Source of the DNA: Globisporangium splendens
Taxonomy: Eukaryota > Oomycota > Peronosporomycetes > Pythiales > Pythiaceae
Assembly (NCBI GenBank): GCA_006386115.1
Contig: VFIW01000118.1
Location: 1-64,000 of the forward strand
Direction: 5' to 3'
Length of the DNA stretch: 64,000 nt
The position numbers and the translations under genes were made by a program. The notes under the pieces were generated by a model that saw only the letters and a program-made list of their open reading frames with translations, did not search any database and had not been told where the DNA came from. Each line of letters begins with the position of its first letter. Positions within the stretch are counted from its first letter, which is position 1. Positions 21,401 through 31,922 of this stretch are shown here, piece after piece.

Positions 21401-23376
21401 TAACTTCGCTATTGGGGGAGTCTTGTTTCAAAAGGAGGGAGAGCTGGAGCACCCCATTGCATACACTGGAAGAAAGATGAAGTCAGCCGAACTTAACTAC
21501 CCCGTTCGTGAGCAAGAACTTCTCGCAATAATGCATGCGATGAAAGTTTGGCGCGTCTACCTGCTCGATCGCCCATTTGTTGTGGAGACGGATCACAAAA
21601 GCATTGAAACTATTTTGATGCAAAAGACGACGAACAGAAGAGTGGCACGATGGTTTAACGAGTTGGCGGAGTTTCAGCCACAATTCAAGTGGATTCCAGG
21701 ATACACAAATGACGTTGCAGACGCCTTGTCTAGGAATCCAGACTTTGAGCATAAGGCATCAACTGTCAATATAGAAGATCTTCTCAAAGCAGCAGCGAAT
21801 CGCGAAGTCGTTGCAACAATCAATGCGGCACCAGTTTCTGTCGAAGAAACGGCAAAGAAGATGTACAAGTCGGATAGAAGAACACAAGAAATCTTGGAAC
21901 ATATCAATAAAGGACGTCAAGTCTCCAAATACTCAGTTGTGGATGGACTTCTCTTGTATCAAACTCGAGAGGATGAAGAGCCAAGACTTGTAATCCCCGA
22001 CAATGAAGATCTGAAGAATCGCGTGATCTACGAAAATCACGACGTGTTGACCGCAGGTCACCCAGGATACTACAAGACATATCTTGCAGTCCAGAAAAAG
22101 TACTATTGGCCACGTATGATCAAGTACATTCAGCGCTATGTGAACATGTGTGAGATGTGTCAGCGCAACAAAGCTAGTCAAATGAAGCGTCCAGGTTTAC
22201 TCAATCCATTGAGTATTCCAAGTGGAAGATGGGTCGAGATTTCAATGGATTTTGTGGTATCTCTACCGAAAACCAACGAAGGGCATGATGCGATATTGGT
22301 CATTGTTGACAGACTGACCAAACGAGCCAAGTTTATCGCAACCAAGACCACAGCAACAGCGGAAGATACAGCGGATCTCTTCATGAAGTGCTATATGAAG
22401 GATCGTGGCCTGTCCAAGTCAAATGTTTCTGATTGTGACTCCAAGTTCACATCGATATTTGGACATCAATCATAACGATGACGAAGACTCAACACAACGT
22501 CTCGTCTGCATTCAGACCCCAGATGGATGGCCAGACGGAAAGAACGAATAGGTTCATTGAAGGTTATTCGAGAGGTGTTGTCAACCCCGCTCAAAATGAC
22601 TGGAATGATTTTCTGCATACTACGGAATTTGCATATAATCGCAGAGTGCATTCTACGATTGGAATGTCACCATTTGAAGCTGATCTCGGCTATAATCCAT
22701 ACATACCAGATGACGTAGCTGCTGATCCAGAGTTCAAAAGTTGAACAAAGCAGCTCAGGGTTTCCTCTTCCATCAAGAAGTCTTTCTTAGAAAGGCTCAG
22801 GACGCCATGAGTGAAGCACAAGAACGGATGAAGTCGTATTACGACAAGAACCGCAAGCAACAAAATTTTGAAATCGGTCAACTCGTGCTATTAGATGGCA
22901 AGAATCTCGACATACGGCACAAAGGATTTGCCAAGACAACGAAGCTGGCTCCATGATTCATAGGTCCGTACCCTATTGTGAACAAGGTACACAAAGACTC
23001 CTACGAGATCGCCATGTCGAAGGACCTCAAGATTCATCCCATTTTTCATACCTCATTGCTCAAGCCATACCAAAAAGATGACAAGCGTAAGCAGCAAACC
23101 AGTAAAGCTTTACTCGCGGACGGCACATCAGAAGGTCAACTTGTTCGAGCCGTCATTGATTACCGCACACGCCAAGGAAAAGAAGAATACAAGATCCACT
23201 GGCTTGGTGAGTCCATAACGGAAGCAACGTGGGAACCCGCTGAAAACCTTAAACAAATTCCAGGATTGATTGAAGAATACCGCAACTCGAAGAGGGAAGA
23301 TCTTCTCTTAAAGGGAGGTCGTGTGACGGAGTCTGCAGCCAATCAGCGTGGCCGCAGAACTCGCGTCAGCAAATAA
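18449..23376 (+). pseudogene. Gag-Pol of element 3, disrupted
   Basis: The Gag N-terminus (MTGRRGRVNERE) runs to 18589, where an inverted LTR cuts it. Gag resumes at 19239 apparently without its central part. The zinc knuckle reads CNKCGIKGRIAPEC, with Arg where the metal-binding His should be. Frames change near 19500 and 19830; protease has IDNGCS instead of D(T/S)G. After another shift near 20630 come RT (IYFDDNYVF), RNase H (MDASNFAIG, ELLAIM, ETDHKS), and the integrase zinc region and core (MDFVVSLP, SDCDSKF, then MDGQTERTN after a shift near 22470). A TGA at 22954-22956 (LAP-stop-FIGPY, likely once CGA) precedes a chromodomain (about 23130-23290). The frame ends inside the 3' LTR at 23376. 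Confidence 0.88.
18590..19238 (-). repeat. Inverted solo LTR of element 2 family inside element 3
   Basis: A complete 649-bp reverse-complement copy of the element-2 LTR runs from TGTAAGAGGGC to CCCATTACA. The flanks are GAAGG and ATTTC, so there is no target duplication, and gag sequence seems missing at the site. This suggests recombination with deletion rather than simple insertion and LTR-LTR excision. Confidence 0.85.
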
Positions 23377-23690
23377 TTCTCGCGTGTCGCTTATTTCACA
23401 TTCAGCCACACTGGATTTTTGTCCAGTCTCGCCACACGGCGAGATGACCCAGAGAAGAGCTGCAGAGGGAGTTCAAGGATGGGAGACATGAGGAGGGATG
23501 ACTAGGCAAGGAGAGATACACTAGGCACAGAGAGGATAGTTGACGTAGAGCCTAGGAAAAGCATAACATTTTGAATCTCACTTTCCAATTTGCCTCAATC
23601 AACACACACTCCAGCAACATTCAAGCAACCCCCCAGTTACCACCTTCAATTCGCCTACTTCAGTACCTAGTGCGCTGCCATTCTGTGACA
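23322..23690 (+). repeat. 3' LTR of element 3
   Basis: It begins TGTGACGGAG after the polypurine tract (TTAAAGGGAGGTCG) and ends TTCTGTGACA. The core promoter is at 23578-23594. It is followed by TAGCC, the target duplication. Confidence 0.9.
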
Positions 23691-23943
23691 TAGCCACTTT
23701 GGCGTCACCAAGCGCATCAAACACCCCAACTTCTACGTACTTGTCGCGCGCTGAATTGCTTTCTAACCCATCAGAGCTGCAATTAGATGTATCACTCTCC
23801 GACTCTTCGCTGCCGATATAGAAGGATACGTCGCTCTCAACCGAGTCATCATCAATTACGTCTCGATTCTGCTTCATTCTCGAGACGAGAAAATGTATTG
23901 TAGCCTGCTGAGCAATGTATATCCTAGACGCTGGGCCATTCAT
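23691..23943 (-). pseudogene. MULE transposase gene, N-terminal segment
   Basis: The ORF starts at ATG 23943 (MNGPASRIYIAQQAT) with an acidic Ser-rich stretch (DDDSVESDVSFYIGSEESES) and runs into element 3 at 23690. On the far side the same frame continues at 17409. It forms the start of the minus-strand MULE gene. Nothing promoter-like was recognised upstream. Confidence 0.55.
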
Positions 23944-24451
23944 TCCTTCCGTCCAGAACTTTATCCGAAATATACGTGTAATTCAGCAAAAATATCCGAA
24001 TAGGCAGGAATGTTCAGTTTGCAACATCATCTATTCCAATTTTCAGTTTATAATTTAAAAACTTTGACGATTCAGTCATTATTGTCACTTGTAGTGTGAA
24101 ACCTTATGCTTTTAAGTTGCTCTCGAAAATGGCGTCGATCAGGACGTGGGCGGGTAGTCCACCTGTCGTCCGCGTCTGGTACGTCTTTGCCTGTATTGGC
24201 CATTTCAGGCATGTTTTTCTATTGCAGCTGTCTTGTTTTGTGCGTTCTGACTTCGTCGTTTACTTTGTAGCCATAGCCCTTATTCGAGAGATTTAGAAGC
24301 ATAGCTAGTTTGAATGCACAGCAAAGCAGATCGACGCAAAGAGACTTTCGTGGTAAACAAATCCTTGATTGTTGTTTTTCTTTCTTACCGGCACACTAGT
24401 AGTACTACATCAAATCGAGTCATCTTCTCACTGCTGACGCTCGTGATCCAT
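23944..24451. other. Non-coding boundary between transposon nest and gene-rich region
   Basis: About 500 bp, fairly AT-rich, with no coding frame, RNA gene or repeat recognised. It marks the switch from nested retrotransposons to closely spaced host genes. Confidence 0.5.
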
Positions 24452-26023
24452 TTAAGGCATCGCATCTTCTTGGCGCTTGATGATCACGGTCTTGTTCTCC
24501 AAGTAGCCGTGGAGACCGTGTTCGCCGTTTTCGCGACCGATGCCAGAGTCCTTGAAGCCGCCGAATGGCGTGTTGGCATCAAACACGTTGTAGCAGTTGA
24601 CGTACACCGTACCCGTGCGAATGCCGTTCGAGATCTTGATCGCATTATCGACGCTCTTGGTCACGACACCGGCGCCGAGACCGTAGTTCGAGTCGTTCGC
24701 ACGCTTGATCACTTCATCAATGGTCTTGAACTTGAGAATCGTCATGACAGGACCGAAGATCTCTTCGCGCGCAATGGTCATGTCGTCCTCGACATCGGCG
24801 AACACGGTTGGCTCAATGAAGTATCCCTTGTCACCCACACGCTTGCCGCCCGTCAAGATCTTGGCACCTTCCTTCTTACCGATCGAGATGTAGTTGAGGA
24901 TCTTTTCGAATTGGGTGCGGTCGATTTGTGGACCCTGGTCGGTCTTGACCGAGAACGGGTCACCGACAACGCGTGCCTTTGCAGTTTCCATGGAACGACG
25001 CACGAACTCGTCGTAGATGCCTTCTTGCACATACACGCGGCTACCGGCAATGCAGCACTGACCCATGTTGAAGAACAGACCGATCTGCGATTGAGCAATT
25101 GCTTGATCGATATCGGCGTCATCGCAAATAATGTTGGCCGACTTGCCGCCGAGTTCGAGCGTCACACGCTTCAAGTTGTTCACGTGCGACGAACGCATGA
25201 TCTGGTAACCCACTTCAGTGGAGCCCGTGAACGCGACCTTGTCGACGTCGGGGTGCTGCGCAAGGTGCTTGCCAGCGGTTGGACCTTGGCCAGGCACGAT
25301 GTTGACGACACCTGGTGGGAATCCAGCCTCGACGATCAATTCTCCGAGACGGAGAGCGGTCAATGGAGTCTGCTCAGCTGGCTTCAACACAACCGTGCAA
25401 CCCGAAGCAAGTGCTGGACCGAGCTTCCACGCAGCCATGAGCAATGGAAAGTTCCAAGGGATGATCTGAGCGCACACACCAACTGGTTCCGATTTGGTGT
25501 AGCAAAAGAATGGACCTGAGATCGGAATCGTTTGGCCGTGGATCTTGTCTGGCCAACCCGCGTAGTAGCGCAGGGTCTTGACCACCAAGGCAATATCGGC
25601 GGCTTTGGCGACGCTGCATGGCTTGCCGTTGTCCAACGCTTCCAGAGCAGCGAGCTCATCGCTGTTCTTCTCCACGAGGTCCGCGAGCTTGCCCATCAAG
25701 CGTCCACGCTCCGCGGCAGCCATGGTTCTCCACGGTCCTTCAAACGCGGCGCGGGCAGCCTTGACAGCTTCGTCGATATCGTCAGGTGTGGCTTCCGCGA
25801 CCGTCGCGATCTTCTCTTCCGTCGCAGGGTTGAACGTGTCAAACGTCGAGCCGCTCACCGAAGGCACAAACTTGCCGTTGATCAGCAGGTTGGTCTGCTT
25901 GACTGGCACATGCGACGCGAACTGGCGCGACCACATGGCATTGGTCGCCGTCGCCTTGGCGATCGTGCGCACCGTGTGTGCGTTGGCGGCGCGTGGCAAT
26001 TGACGAAGGATGTGGCGCTGCAT
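24452..26023 (-). CDS. Mitochondrial aldehyde dehydrogenase (ALDH1/2 family)
   Basis: A 523-aa single-exon gene. It oxidises aldehydes to carboxylic acids with NAD+, most likely in the mitochondrial matrix. The first 35 or so residues are rich in Arg, Ala and Ser without acids ([16 protein letters not shown]), a typical mitochondrial presequence. The ALDH fold follows from about residue 40. It shows [23 protein letters not shown], the NAD-binding FTGSTEVG, the general-base Glu in LELGGKSAN, the catalytic Cys in GQCCIAGSR, and EIFGPVMTI near the C-terminus. The length fits ALDH2 (about 500 plus presequence). A perfect oomycete core promoter lies 58-76 bp upstream. The next gene on the same strand is an ACMSD-like enzyme, but this ALDH looks like the general ALDH2 type rather than aminomuconate-semialdehyde dehydrogenase. 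Confidence 0.95.
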   Translation of the reverse strand: MQRHILRQLPRAANAHTVRTIAKATATNAMWSRQFASHVPVKQTNLLINGKFVPSVSGSTFDTFNPATEEKIATVAEATPDDIDEAVKAARAAFEGPWRTMAAAERGRLMGKLADLVEKNSDELAALEALDNGKPCSVAKAADIALVVKTLRYYAGWPDKIHGQTIPISGPFFCYTKSEPVGVCAQIIPWNFPLLMAAWKLGPALASGCTVVLKPAEQTPLTALRLGELIVEAGFPPGVVNIVPGQGPTAGKHLAQHPDVDKVAFTGSTEVGYQIMRSSHVNNLKRVTLELGGKSANIICDDADIDQAIAQSQIGLFFNMGQCCIAGSRVYVQEGIYDEFVRRSMETAKARVVGDPFSVKTDQGPQIDRTQFEKILNYISIGKKEGAKILTGGKRVGDKGYFIEPTVFADVEDDMTIAREEIFGPVMTILKFKTIDEVIKRANDSNYGLGAGVVTKSVDNAIKISNGIRTGTVYVNCYNVFDANTPFGGFKDSGIGRENGEHGLHGYLENKTVIIKRQEDAMP

Positions 26024-26080
26024 GTCGCTTCAGGAGGAGGGAGTTGGCTGCTGCTGCTTGGGTTCGACTTGCCGGGGAGC

Positions 26081-26099
26081 TGGCAAATTGCGGAATGAG
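26081..26099 (-). promoter_or_regulatory. Oomycete Inr-FPR core promoter of the ALDH gene
   Basis: On the minus strand CCTCATTCCGCAATTTGCC fits the oomycete core-promoter consensus GCTCATTYYNCAWTTTNYY at all but the first base. It lies 58-76 bp upstream of the ATG at 26023. It is the clearest host-gene promoter in the window and a strong lineage marker. Confidence 0.75.
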
Positions 26100-27528
26100 G
26101 CAACTCGTGCGAGGGGCGGATCTGGGCGGGAGGGAACGACTGCTTGGTTTGATTTGGATCCCCCTTTCATGGTTTATGGAACTTCAATTTGGTGCATTTT
26201 TGTAACTCCCAAAAACCACTTTTGGGTGGGACATTGGGTTCCCTCGACCAGCTGGGGCAAACCAAATGTTGCTTCTGCGTTGCGTAAAGCAATTATGTTG
26301 TTGTGATGTTGCTTGAATAGCAACGTCACTCGAGTCCGATCTGGGTCCTTTCGTGTGCTGCAACCACGTGTCCACCTAAATACGCATTCCGATTGTGTTT
26401 ACGAACGATCTGCCGGATGGACAATAGAATCCCATATCTATCGTCTATATCAGGGTATCATATTCCACATCACTCCACAGTCCAAAACTCCATCTTATCC
26501 ACGATATCATTTAGATGTTTACGCATTCTCACAGGTCGGCATCATCTGCTATTTATCGAAGCCTTGCATCTGAGGGAACGCAATTTCTGCTGCGGTTGAA
26601 CTTCAACCTGACGCCGGACACCAACAGATCGCAGTTCGCTTATCTTCATTTAGGAAAAGCGACGCATACAATCGCCCATACTAACTATACTAATGAAAAA
26701 AATACGTACTCGTACCACGTTGACCGTGCTTCAGACGTGACTGTGCTTTCCGACCCGAGCCTCATGGACTCATGGCTGCACCAGATGACAGACGCTTCCA
26801 GCGCCTTCGTTTGTCCTGAGCACGTCCTGGAAACGCAAGGTGCAACAGGCGTTTGTATGGGGAGAAGCGCAGCAGTTCCCACTTTTCCATGCCGGAGAAT
26901 CCAGAGATGATGCCCAACGTGCCATGTGCCTTGAAGTTAAACACTCGTTCGTTCTCTTTCTGTGCAATGCGGCGGTATGCACCATTAATATATGGCGTGT
27001 GTCTATGTGTGCGTGTGTGTACATGTTCATGTTGTGACACCTTGCGAATCCAGTGATGACATGGATGGATTTCTTTCTGCGCACCGGCATGGGTGCTTTG
27101 GCAGGTTGAACATGCGCGTGCAAAGCGAAAAAGGCATCGAACGCTAGACGAGCAGTCTGCGAAAGCAAACCATGCTGCCATGCAGCTTCCTAGCTGCGTG
27201 TGATAAGCAACAGGGCTGAGAGGTGGCGTAATCCAGCGGCCATCTGCCTAAAAGGGGTGAGAGCAAAATGCACATGGTGAGCTTCATTCGTTTGCGAGAA
27301 ATGCGCGAAAGCAAAAAAAAAAAGCATGGGGTAAGCTGATCACGGGCTACATCTGCATGGAGTTTCTCGCTCATTAAATTGCACAAATCTTGCTCTAGCT
27401 GCCACTATTTGTCCTCTCTAGCCACGTCACTATCACAAGACTTTCCTCGACATGGGGCACACACACACGCATTTGTCGCTCTTCGTGTTACAAGTCGTCG
27501 CTTTCAAGACCTGCTATCACGCATCGGC
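26100..27528. other. Intergenic region, no assigned gene
   Basis: About 1.4 kb between the ALDH and the ACMSD-like gene. Short frames only. On the minus strand a stretch at about 26762-26980 (including NFKAHGTLGIISGF) looks faintly coding but could not be joined to a start. Nothing else supported. Confidence 0.4.
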
Positions 27529-28885
27529 TCATAGCTTCAGGAGTTTCTTGGCGTTCTCACGCAGAATGGCATTCTGCACGCCGACATCGAGGCCCGCGAG
27601 TGTCTCGTAGTTGGCGATGGTCGAGGGCCAATCCGACTCGTTTATCGTGGAACCGCCTTCCTCGATGTGGGGCGGGAAAAATGGATTGTCGGTGCCAAAC
27701 ACAATGCGATCCGAGCCGACAAAGTCGATGAGGCATTGCAATGCGGGTGTGTGGTACGCGATCGCGTCGTAGTAGAATCCCTTGAGGTAGTGGCTCGGCG
27801 CGTGCTGCAACTTGGTTGAAATGGCCAAATCGTGCGCGACGCAGCTGTCAAGTCGGCCAGCGAGGAACGGCAAAGTGCCGCCCGAGTGCGCGAGCAGCAG
27901 CTTCAGCGTCGGCACCTGGTCTAGCATGCCGCTGAGAATCAATTGGGACACTGCGACGGTCGTCTCAAACGTGAATCCTAGCGCCAAGAACAGCGCATGG
28001 CCGTAGTTGTGGTAATGCTCGTTGCCGACACCGTAGTGAGGGTGCAAAAAGATCGTGAGCCCCAGTTGATCCACCTAATAAACACACGATACAGTTATCC
28101 GCATGTCCTTTTAGATATCCGCACAACGAGATACGGCAATATGGAGAATGCAGAGCGTAAAAGATCGCGAACCGTTTGGTAAAAGTCGAGCATCGCTGGG
28201 TCGTCGAGTCCTTTTCCGAACCCGGACGTGCCCAAAATGATGCCACGCACGTGCGGCAGCGTTGCAATGTGGTGCAATTCCGCGATCGCTTCTTCGAGGC
28301 TCTGTGGCGTGACGCCAAACGCATAGAACCGTCCTTGCGAGTTGGCGCAGATGGCTTCCATGTCGTCGTTCAGCAGCGTCGCCATGCTGGTCTGCTCCTG
28401 GATTGGGAGGAAATCGAGCCATGGGTTCGCCAAACTCAGCACCGACGTGCTGATCCCATGGTGGTCCATGTACGCGAGCTTTTCGTCCAGATCCCAGTAC
28501 TCGGCGCCAATCGGTCGACCAGCACTGATGGACACTTGTTTGCCCAGAGCGGCGTTGTCGATCTGCTTCTGCTCGTCGGGCAGGATCACCAAGCGGTCTT
28601 CTTCGAGCTCCGAGTCCGCGTGGACGCGCAGTTTCCGCACAAACGGAACGTCCTGGCGCTCACGTAGCATGTTCATATACCGCGGGAGGTACACGTGCGT
28701 GTGCAGGTCGATCGAGTTCACATCCCGCAAGAGCGACTTTCCTTGACTGCAGCAGCAAGCGAAAGACAACGCAACAAGCGCGGGATTAGATACGAAGCAG
28801 GCGGGTACAGGGAGGTAATAGCCGCCTCTGTGTATACGCAGAGATGAACGTACCATTGCAGCAACTTGCTTAGCGCCTTCGACAT
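27529..28885 (-). CDS. Amidohydrolase of the ACMSD family (3 exons)
   Basis: Exons are 28885-28854, 28746-28173 and 28074-27529, giving 383 aa. Introns have GTACGT..GCAG and GTTCGC..TTAG ends, and all phases join. The fold is the metal-dependent amidohydrolase type (PF04909). DLHTHVY near residue 25 gives the HxH metal site, HPHYG and AHSGG the further His ligands, and FGTDNPFF the C-terminal Asp. The closest known enzyme is 2-amino-3-carboxymuconate-6-semialdehyde decarboxylase, which diverts tryptophan breakdown away from quinolinate and NAD. Other decarboxylases of the family (for example of hydroxybenzoates) are possible. It diverges from the next gene with about 270-330 bp between. I chose the short first exon because the longer unspliced frame lacks similarity and the donor is strong. 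Confidence 0.82.
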
Positions 28886-29212
28886 CGTGGCTTCCTTCGA
28901 GCGCTTCTTCTTTCCGACTGATACATTCTAGGGATCCCATGCAAAAGCTCCCGCAATGTGTTGGTGAATCCATGATAGATCCCATTCGTACGCTGACTGG
29001 CTGAAAATGGTTTTTAACACTTATGATTGGTTGAAATAAAGTTGTGTGATGGACGGTAAGTAATCAGATCGATCGCTTGGAGATGTGCTTGAAGTTATCC
29101 TATCAAATAGCATACTGCGTATGCTGTATGATAATTTTGTGCGCTTTGTGCCTCAATGACGCGAAGCGATGCGGCGCATTCCCAATGGCCAATTGACGAG
29201 AGTTGCTTGAGG

Positions 29213-31744
29213 ATGGCGAACGATCCGTACGACTTTGAGATCGCGATACCGAGCGGCGGCGACAACACGGCGAGGTCGAAGTCAGTGGGGCACGGGCAGA
29301 ACTCGCGGCGCTATGGCGGAGGCAGCAGCGACGAAGGAAGCAGTGATGGCGGGAGCCTCAGTGCAAGTGACGACGATGGTGGTGACGACTCGATTGAGTC
29401 CTTTGAAGCCAAAACGGAGAGCAAACGGCGTTCAGCAGCGGACGTGAAGAGCAGCGCCAGTGCGACGAAAACTCCAGCACCGAGCGCGAGTGGTAGCAGT
29501 GTGCTGGACAAGGCCAAGAACTTTTTGTCCAAGTACTCGACGAAAACAGTCGAGAGCTCGAAAGCAAAGCAGCCAACTTCGAGGTACGCGTGACAAATTT
29601 TCCACGCCAATCTGTCCATTCAGCTTGCACGTTGTTCATATATGTAGCGTTTGCGCAATGACGTGGACGTAGTGCACGGTCGCGTCGACAGATTGAGCTG
29701 AGCATGGACGACTCGATGGATTTTTCGCCCGATGAGGACGAGGAGAGCGAGGAGTCACCAAAACGATCCAAACAGCAGCCAAAGGGGTCAGCTTCGACGA
29801 CTATGGTGCGTTGCTCAGACTCCAGCGATGATTCAGACGACCAGGATGCACGAAAAACGGGGTCAGTCGCTGCTATCAACACCAAAACCACTAAACCCGC
29901 AGCAAAGGCACCGTCTTCAGAGAGTGATGATGATCGAGATGAATCCCATGACCGTGGTGGCTACGGCGCAACACCAACAACGATGGCACCTACTGGTCAC
30001 AACAGGAATGGCAATGCTGGTGGAAACAGTAGTGCTGGCAGTGATGTAGGCGACGATGATGCCATCGCATCGTTCATGGATGAGTCTGACGACCACGATC
30101 CGCCTCCTTTCAGTGATGCGCCTTCACGTCAAGCGCCTTCAATTGTGGCAGCGCCTCGATCCACAACGGCATCTGCTCCAAATCCGCCCATTTCGCAGCT
30201 CTCAAAGCCAAAATGCGACGAGGTTGACAGCAACGGTGAAGAGAGTATCGCAAGCAAAAGCGATTATGTCGGCAGCTTCGAAGACGAAGAAGACGTGGCT
30301 GCAAGCAGCACAACGCCAAAGACACGACAAATCACGGTAGCAGCGGCAAAGCAATCGAACGCGTCGGAAAGTGGTGTCTACGCAGAAGAAGGTTTTGACG
30401 AGGAGTCCGAAACCACACCTCCAATAGCCGTAGCAACTGCCCCAGCCAACAATACATCACAACCAACCACACAAGACGCCGTGACAAAGGCCGAACCAAA
30501 CTTTGACTGCTCCATGGACTTCTCCGAAGACAACGTCGTTGGCGTAAAACGGATGACAGCAAATCAGTGATGCCCACAGTTGTTGCACCAGGCAATCAAG
30601 CACAGGAAGCTCGTGAGAAAGGGTCTCCATCTGCATCATCATCGTCGTCTTCGAATTCAGGTGCAAGTCAAGAAGACGAGCAAAGCGACTTTCTTGAGAA
30701 TTCTGATGAAAGCAGCGAAGTTGCGGCCGCGGATGAGCCTTTGCGCACAATGAACAGCAACAACGCTGGTCCTGGTCCAGCAAAAATGATGACACTGAAC
30801 ACAGAAGAGCAGCATCTTCATCACGCAGACAAGCTTCCTGCACCGGCATCGACACCTGCTAGCCTGGATGAATATTCGCCTTTTTCTTCGGTGGCTGCAG
30901 CTCAAGACGATGACGAAGTTAAACCTCTGGATGCGATCAGCATACAACCATCAGCCCCGCTCTTGCCAGTTGCTTCACTTCCCAATGCTTCAATACCGTC
31001 GACAGTAATCACCAAAAAAGCATCACCAGAAACCACAGCTGGGCCGTCAGCAGTAAGCAGACCATTATCTCAAGTCACAATTGTGCGCGAATACGAGCAG
31101 CCGGCTCGAGGGATGGTCGAAATGGTAGATGCAAGCACACAGATTACGGGAAATCACGCAGGTATTCAAGCAGATCTCATCCCGGATGGAATGCACAACC
31201 TTTTCGCTCGTCCGACACCTCAATCTTCATCAGAACTGTTGCCCGAGCCACCACCAATCCAGCCGCGATCACAGTCTTCGGTGCCTGAAATGAGCAGCCA
31301 AACATCCAACGCCAATTCAAACATCGCGGCACCTCCTGCGTCAATGCTCCCAACTCCAGGCTACAGCATGGATGCGCGACGAATTCAGACAGCAGCCACC
31401 ACGTCCATCTACAAGCAACAACTAGTCGCTCTGCAGGAGCAGATTCTCTTGAAAAAGCGGGAAACTGAGCGTCTTGTTCAGGAGCGAATGAGGTTTCAGT
31501 ACTCGACGTTTCGAGGAACAGAGAGGGTACGTTGCGATTTTTCGTCACCACACATCATATCTGTAAACGGGTTCCTGACGTCCTGTGCTGTCTTGTCCTT
31601 CTTTTCATGCAAATGCAGTTTCTTTCCTCAAATCGCCCCGGGAAGCTGGAACTCTGGCAGGCACTCATGCGCGTTGATCCAACACTGAGCGAGCAGAAAG
31701 CGCGAGAAATTGCTCGTCTTACCACAAAAAATGCGGTGACGTAG
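29213..31744 (+). CDS. Large disordered acidic Ser-rich protein with C-terminal coiled coil (4 exons)
   Basis: Exons are 29213-29583, 29673-30543, 30606-31526 and 31619-31744, giving 762 aa; an in-frame ATG at 29156 would add 19. All four phases agree, and introns of 89, 62 and 92 bp have GT-AG ends. The protein is mostly disordered, rich in Ser, Asp, Glu, Pro and Ala. Short acidic motifs with one or two aromatics recur: DDSIESF, MDDSMDFSPDEDE, DDAIASFMDESDD, DYVGSFEDEED, VYAEEGFDEES, CSMDFSED, SDFLENSDE. The C-terminus (from KQQLVALQEQILLKKRETE) is a basic coiled coil. Repeated acidic-aromatic motifs plus a terminal coil suggest a scaffold or cytoskeletal/ciliary protein; this is inference. 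No family recognised. It runs tail-to-tail with the EF-hand gene, 178 bp apart. Confidence 0.75.
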
Positions 31745-31922
31745 CCAGGAATAGGAACTGGATGTAGGTTTTTGTCTGCAAGAACAGCAACTTCTTGTCT
31801 GCCGGTGTTGGCGCATACTCTTGTGATGCGGATTCCATCTGGATCAGACTTCTAACGCGCACCAACTCAGTGAAATGAGGAGATCGCTTGAATTCGGTGC
31901 GATAAACGTCATCGTAATTTTC

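Larger units (their letters stand above)
17415..23690 (+). mobile_element. Ty3/gypsy element 3 (chromovirus-type, defective)
   Basis: A 6276-bp element has 369-bp LTRs (17415-17783 and 23322-23690) that differ at about 6 sites. A perfect 5-bp target duplication, TAGCC (17410-17414 and 23691-23695), flanks it. It contains a small ORF (18084-18392), gag interrupted by an inverted solo LTR of element 2 (18590-19238), and pol with a C-terminal chromodomain. It is inserted in the N-terminal part of the MULE gene: ..DALGDAKVA before the element continues as KSEYNDFEYRF after it. Confidence 0.9.

Noticed and set aside
24314..25519. A 401-aa frame opposite the aldehyde dehydrogenase
   Set aside because: It mirrors the GC-rich third positions of the ALDH gene and shows no domain or composition of its own; the ALDH motifs on the other strand are unmistakable.
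30540..30610. Two separate genes meeting at a TGA/ATG overlap (30568)
   Set aside because: A 62-bp intron (30544-30605, GTAAAA..GCACAG) joins the two frames in phase, and the composition is the same on both sides.
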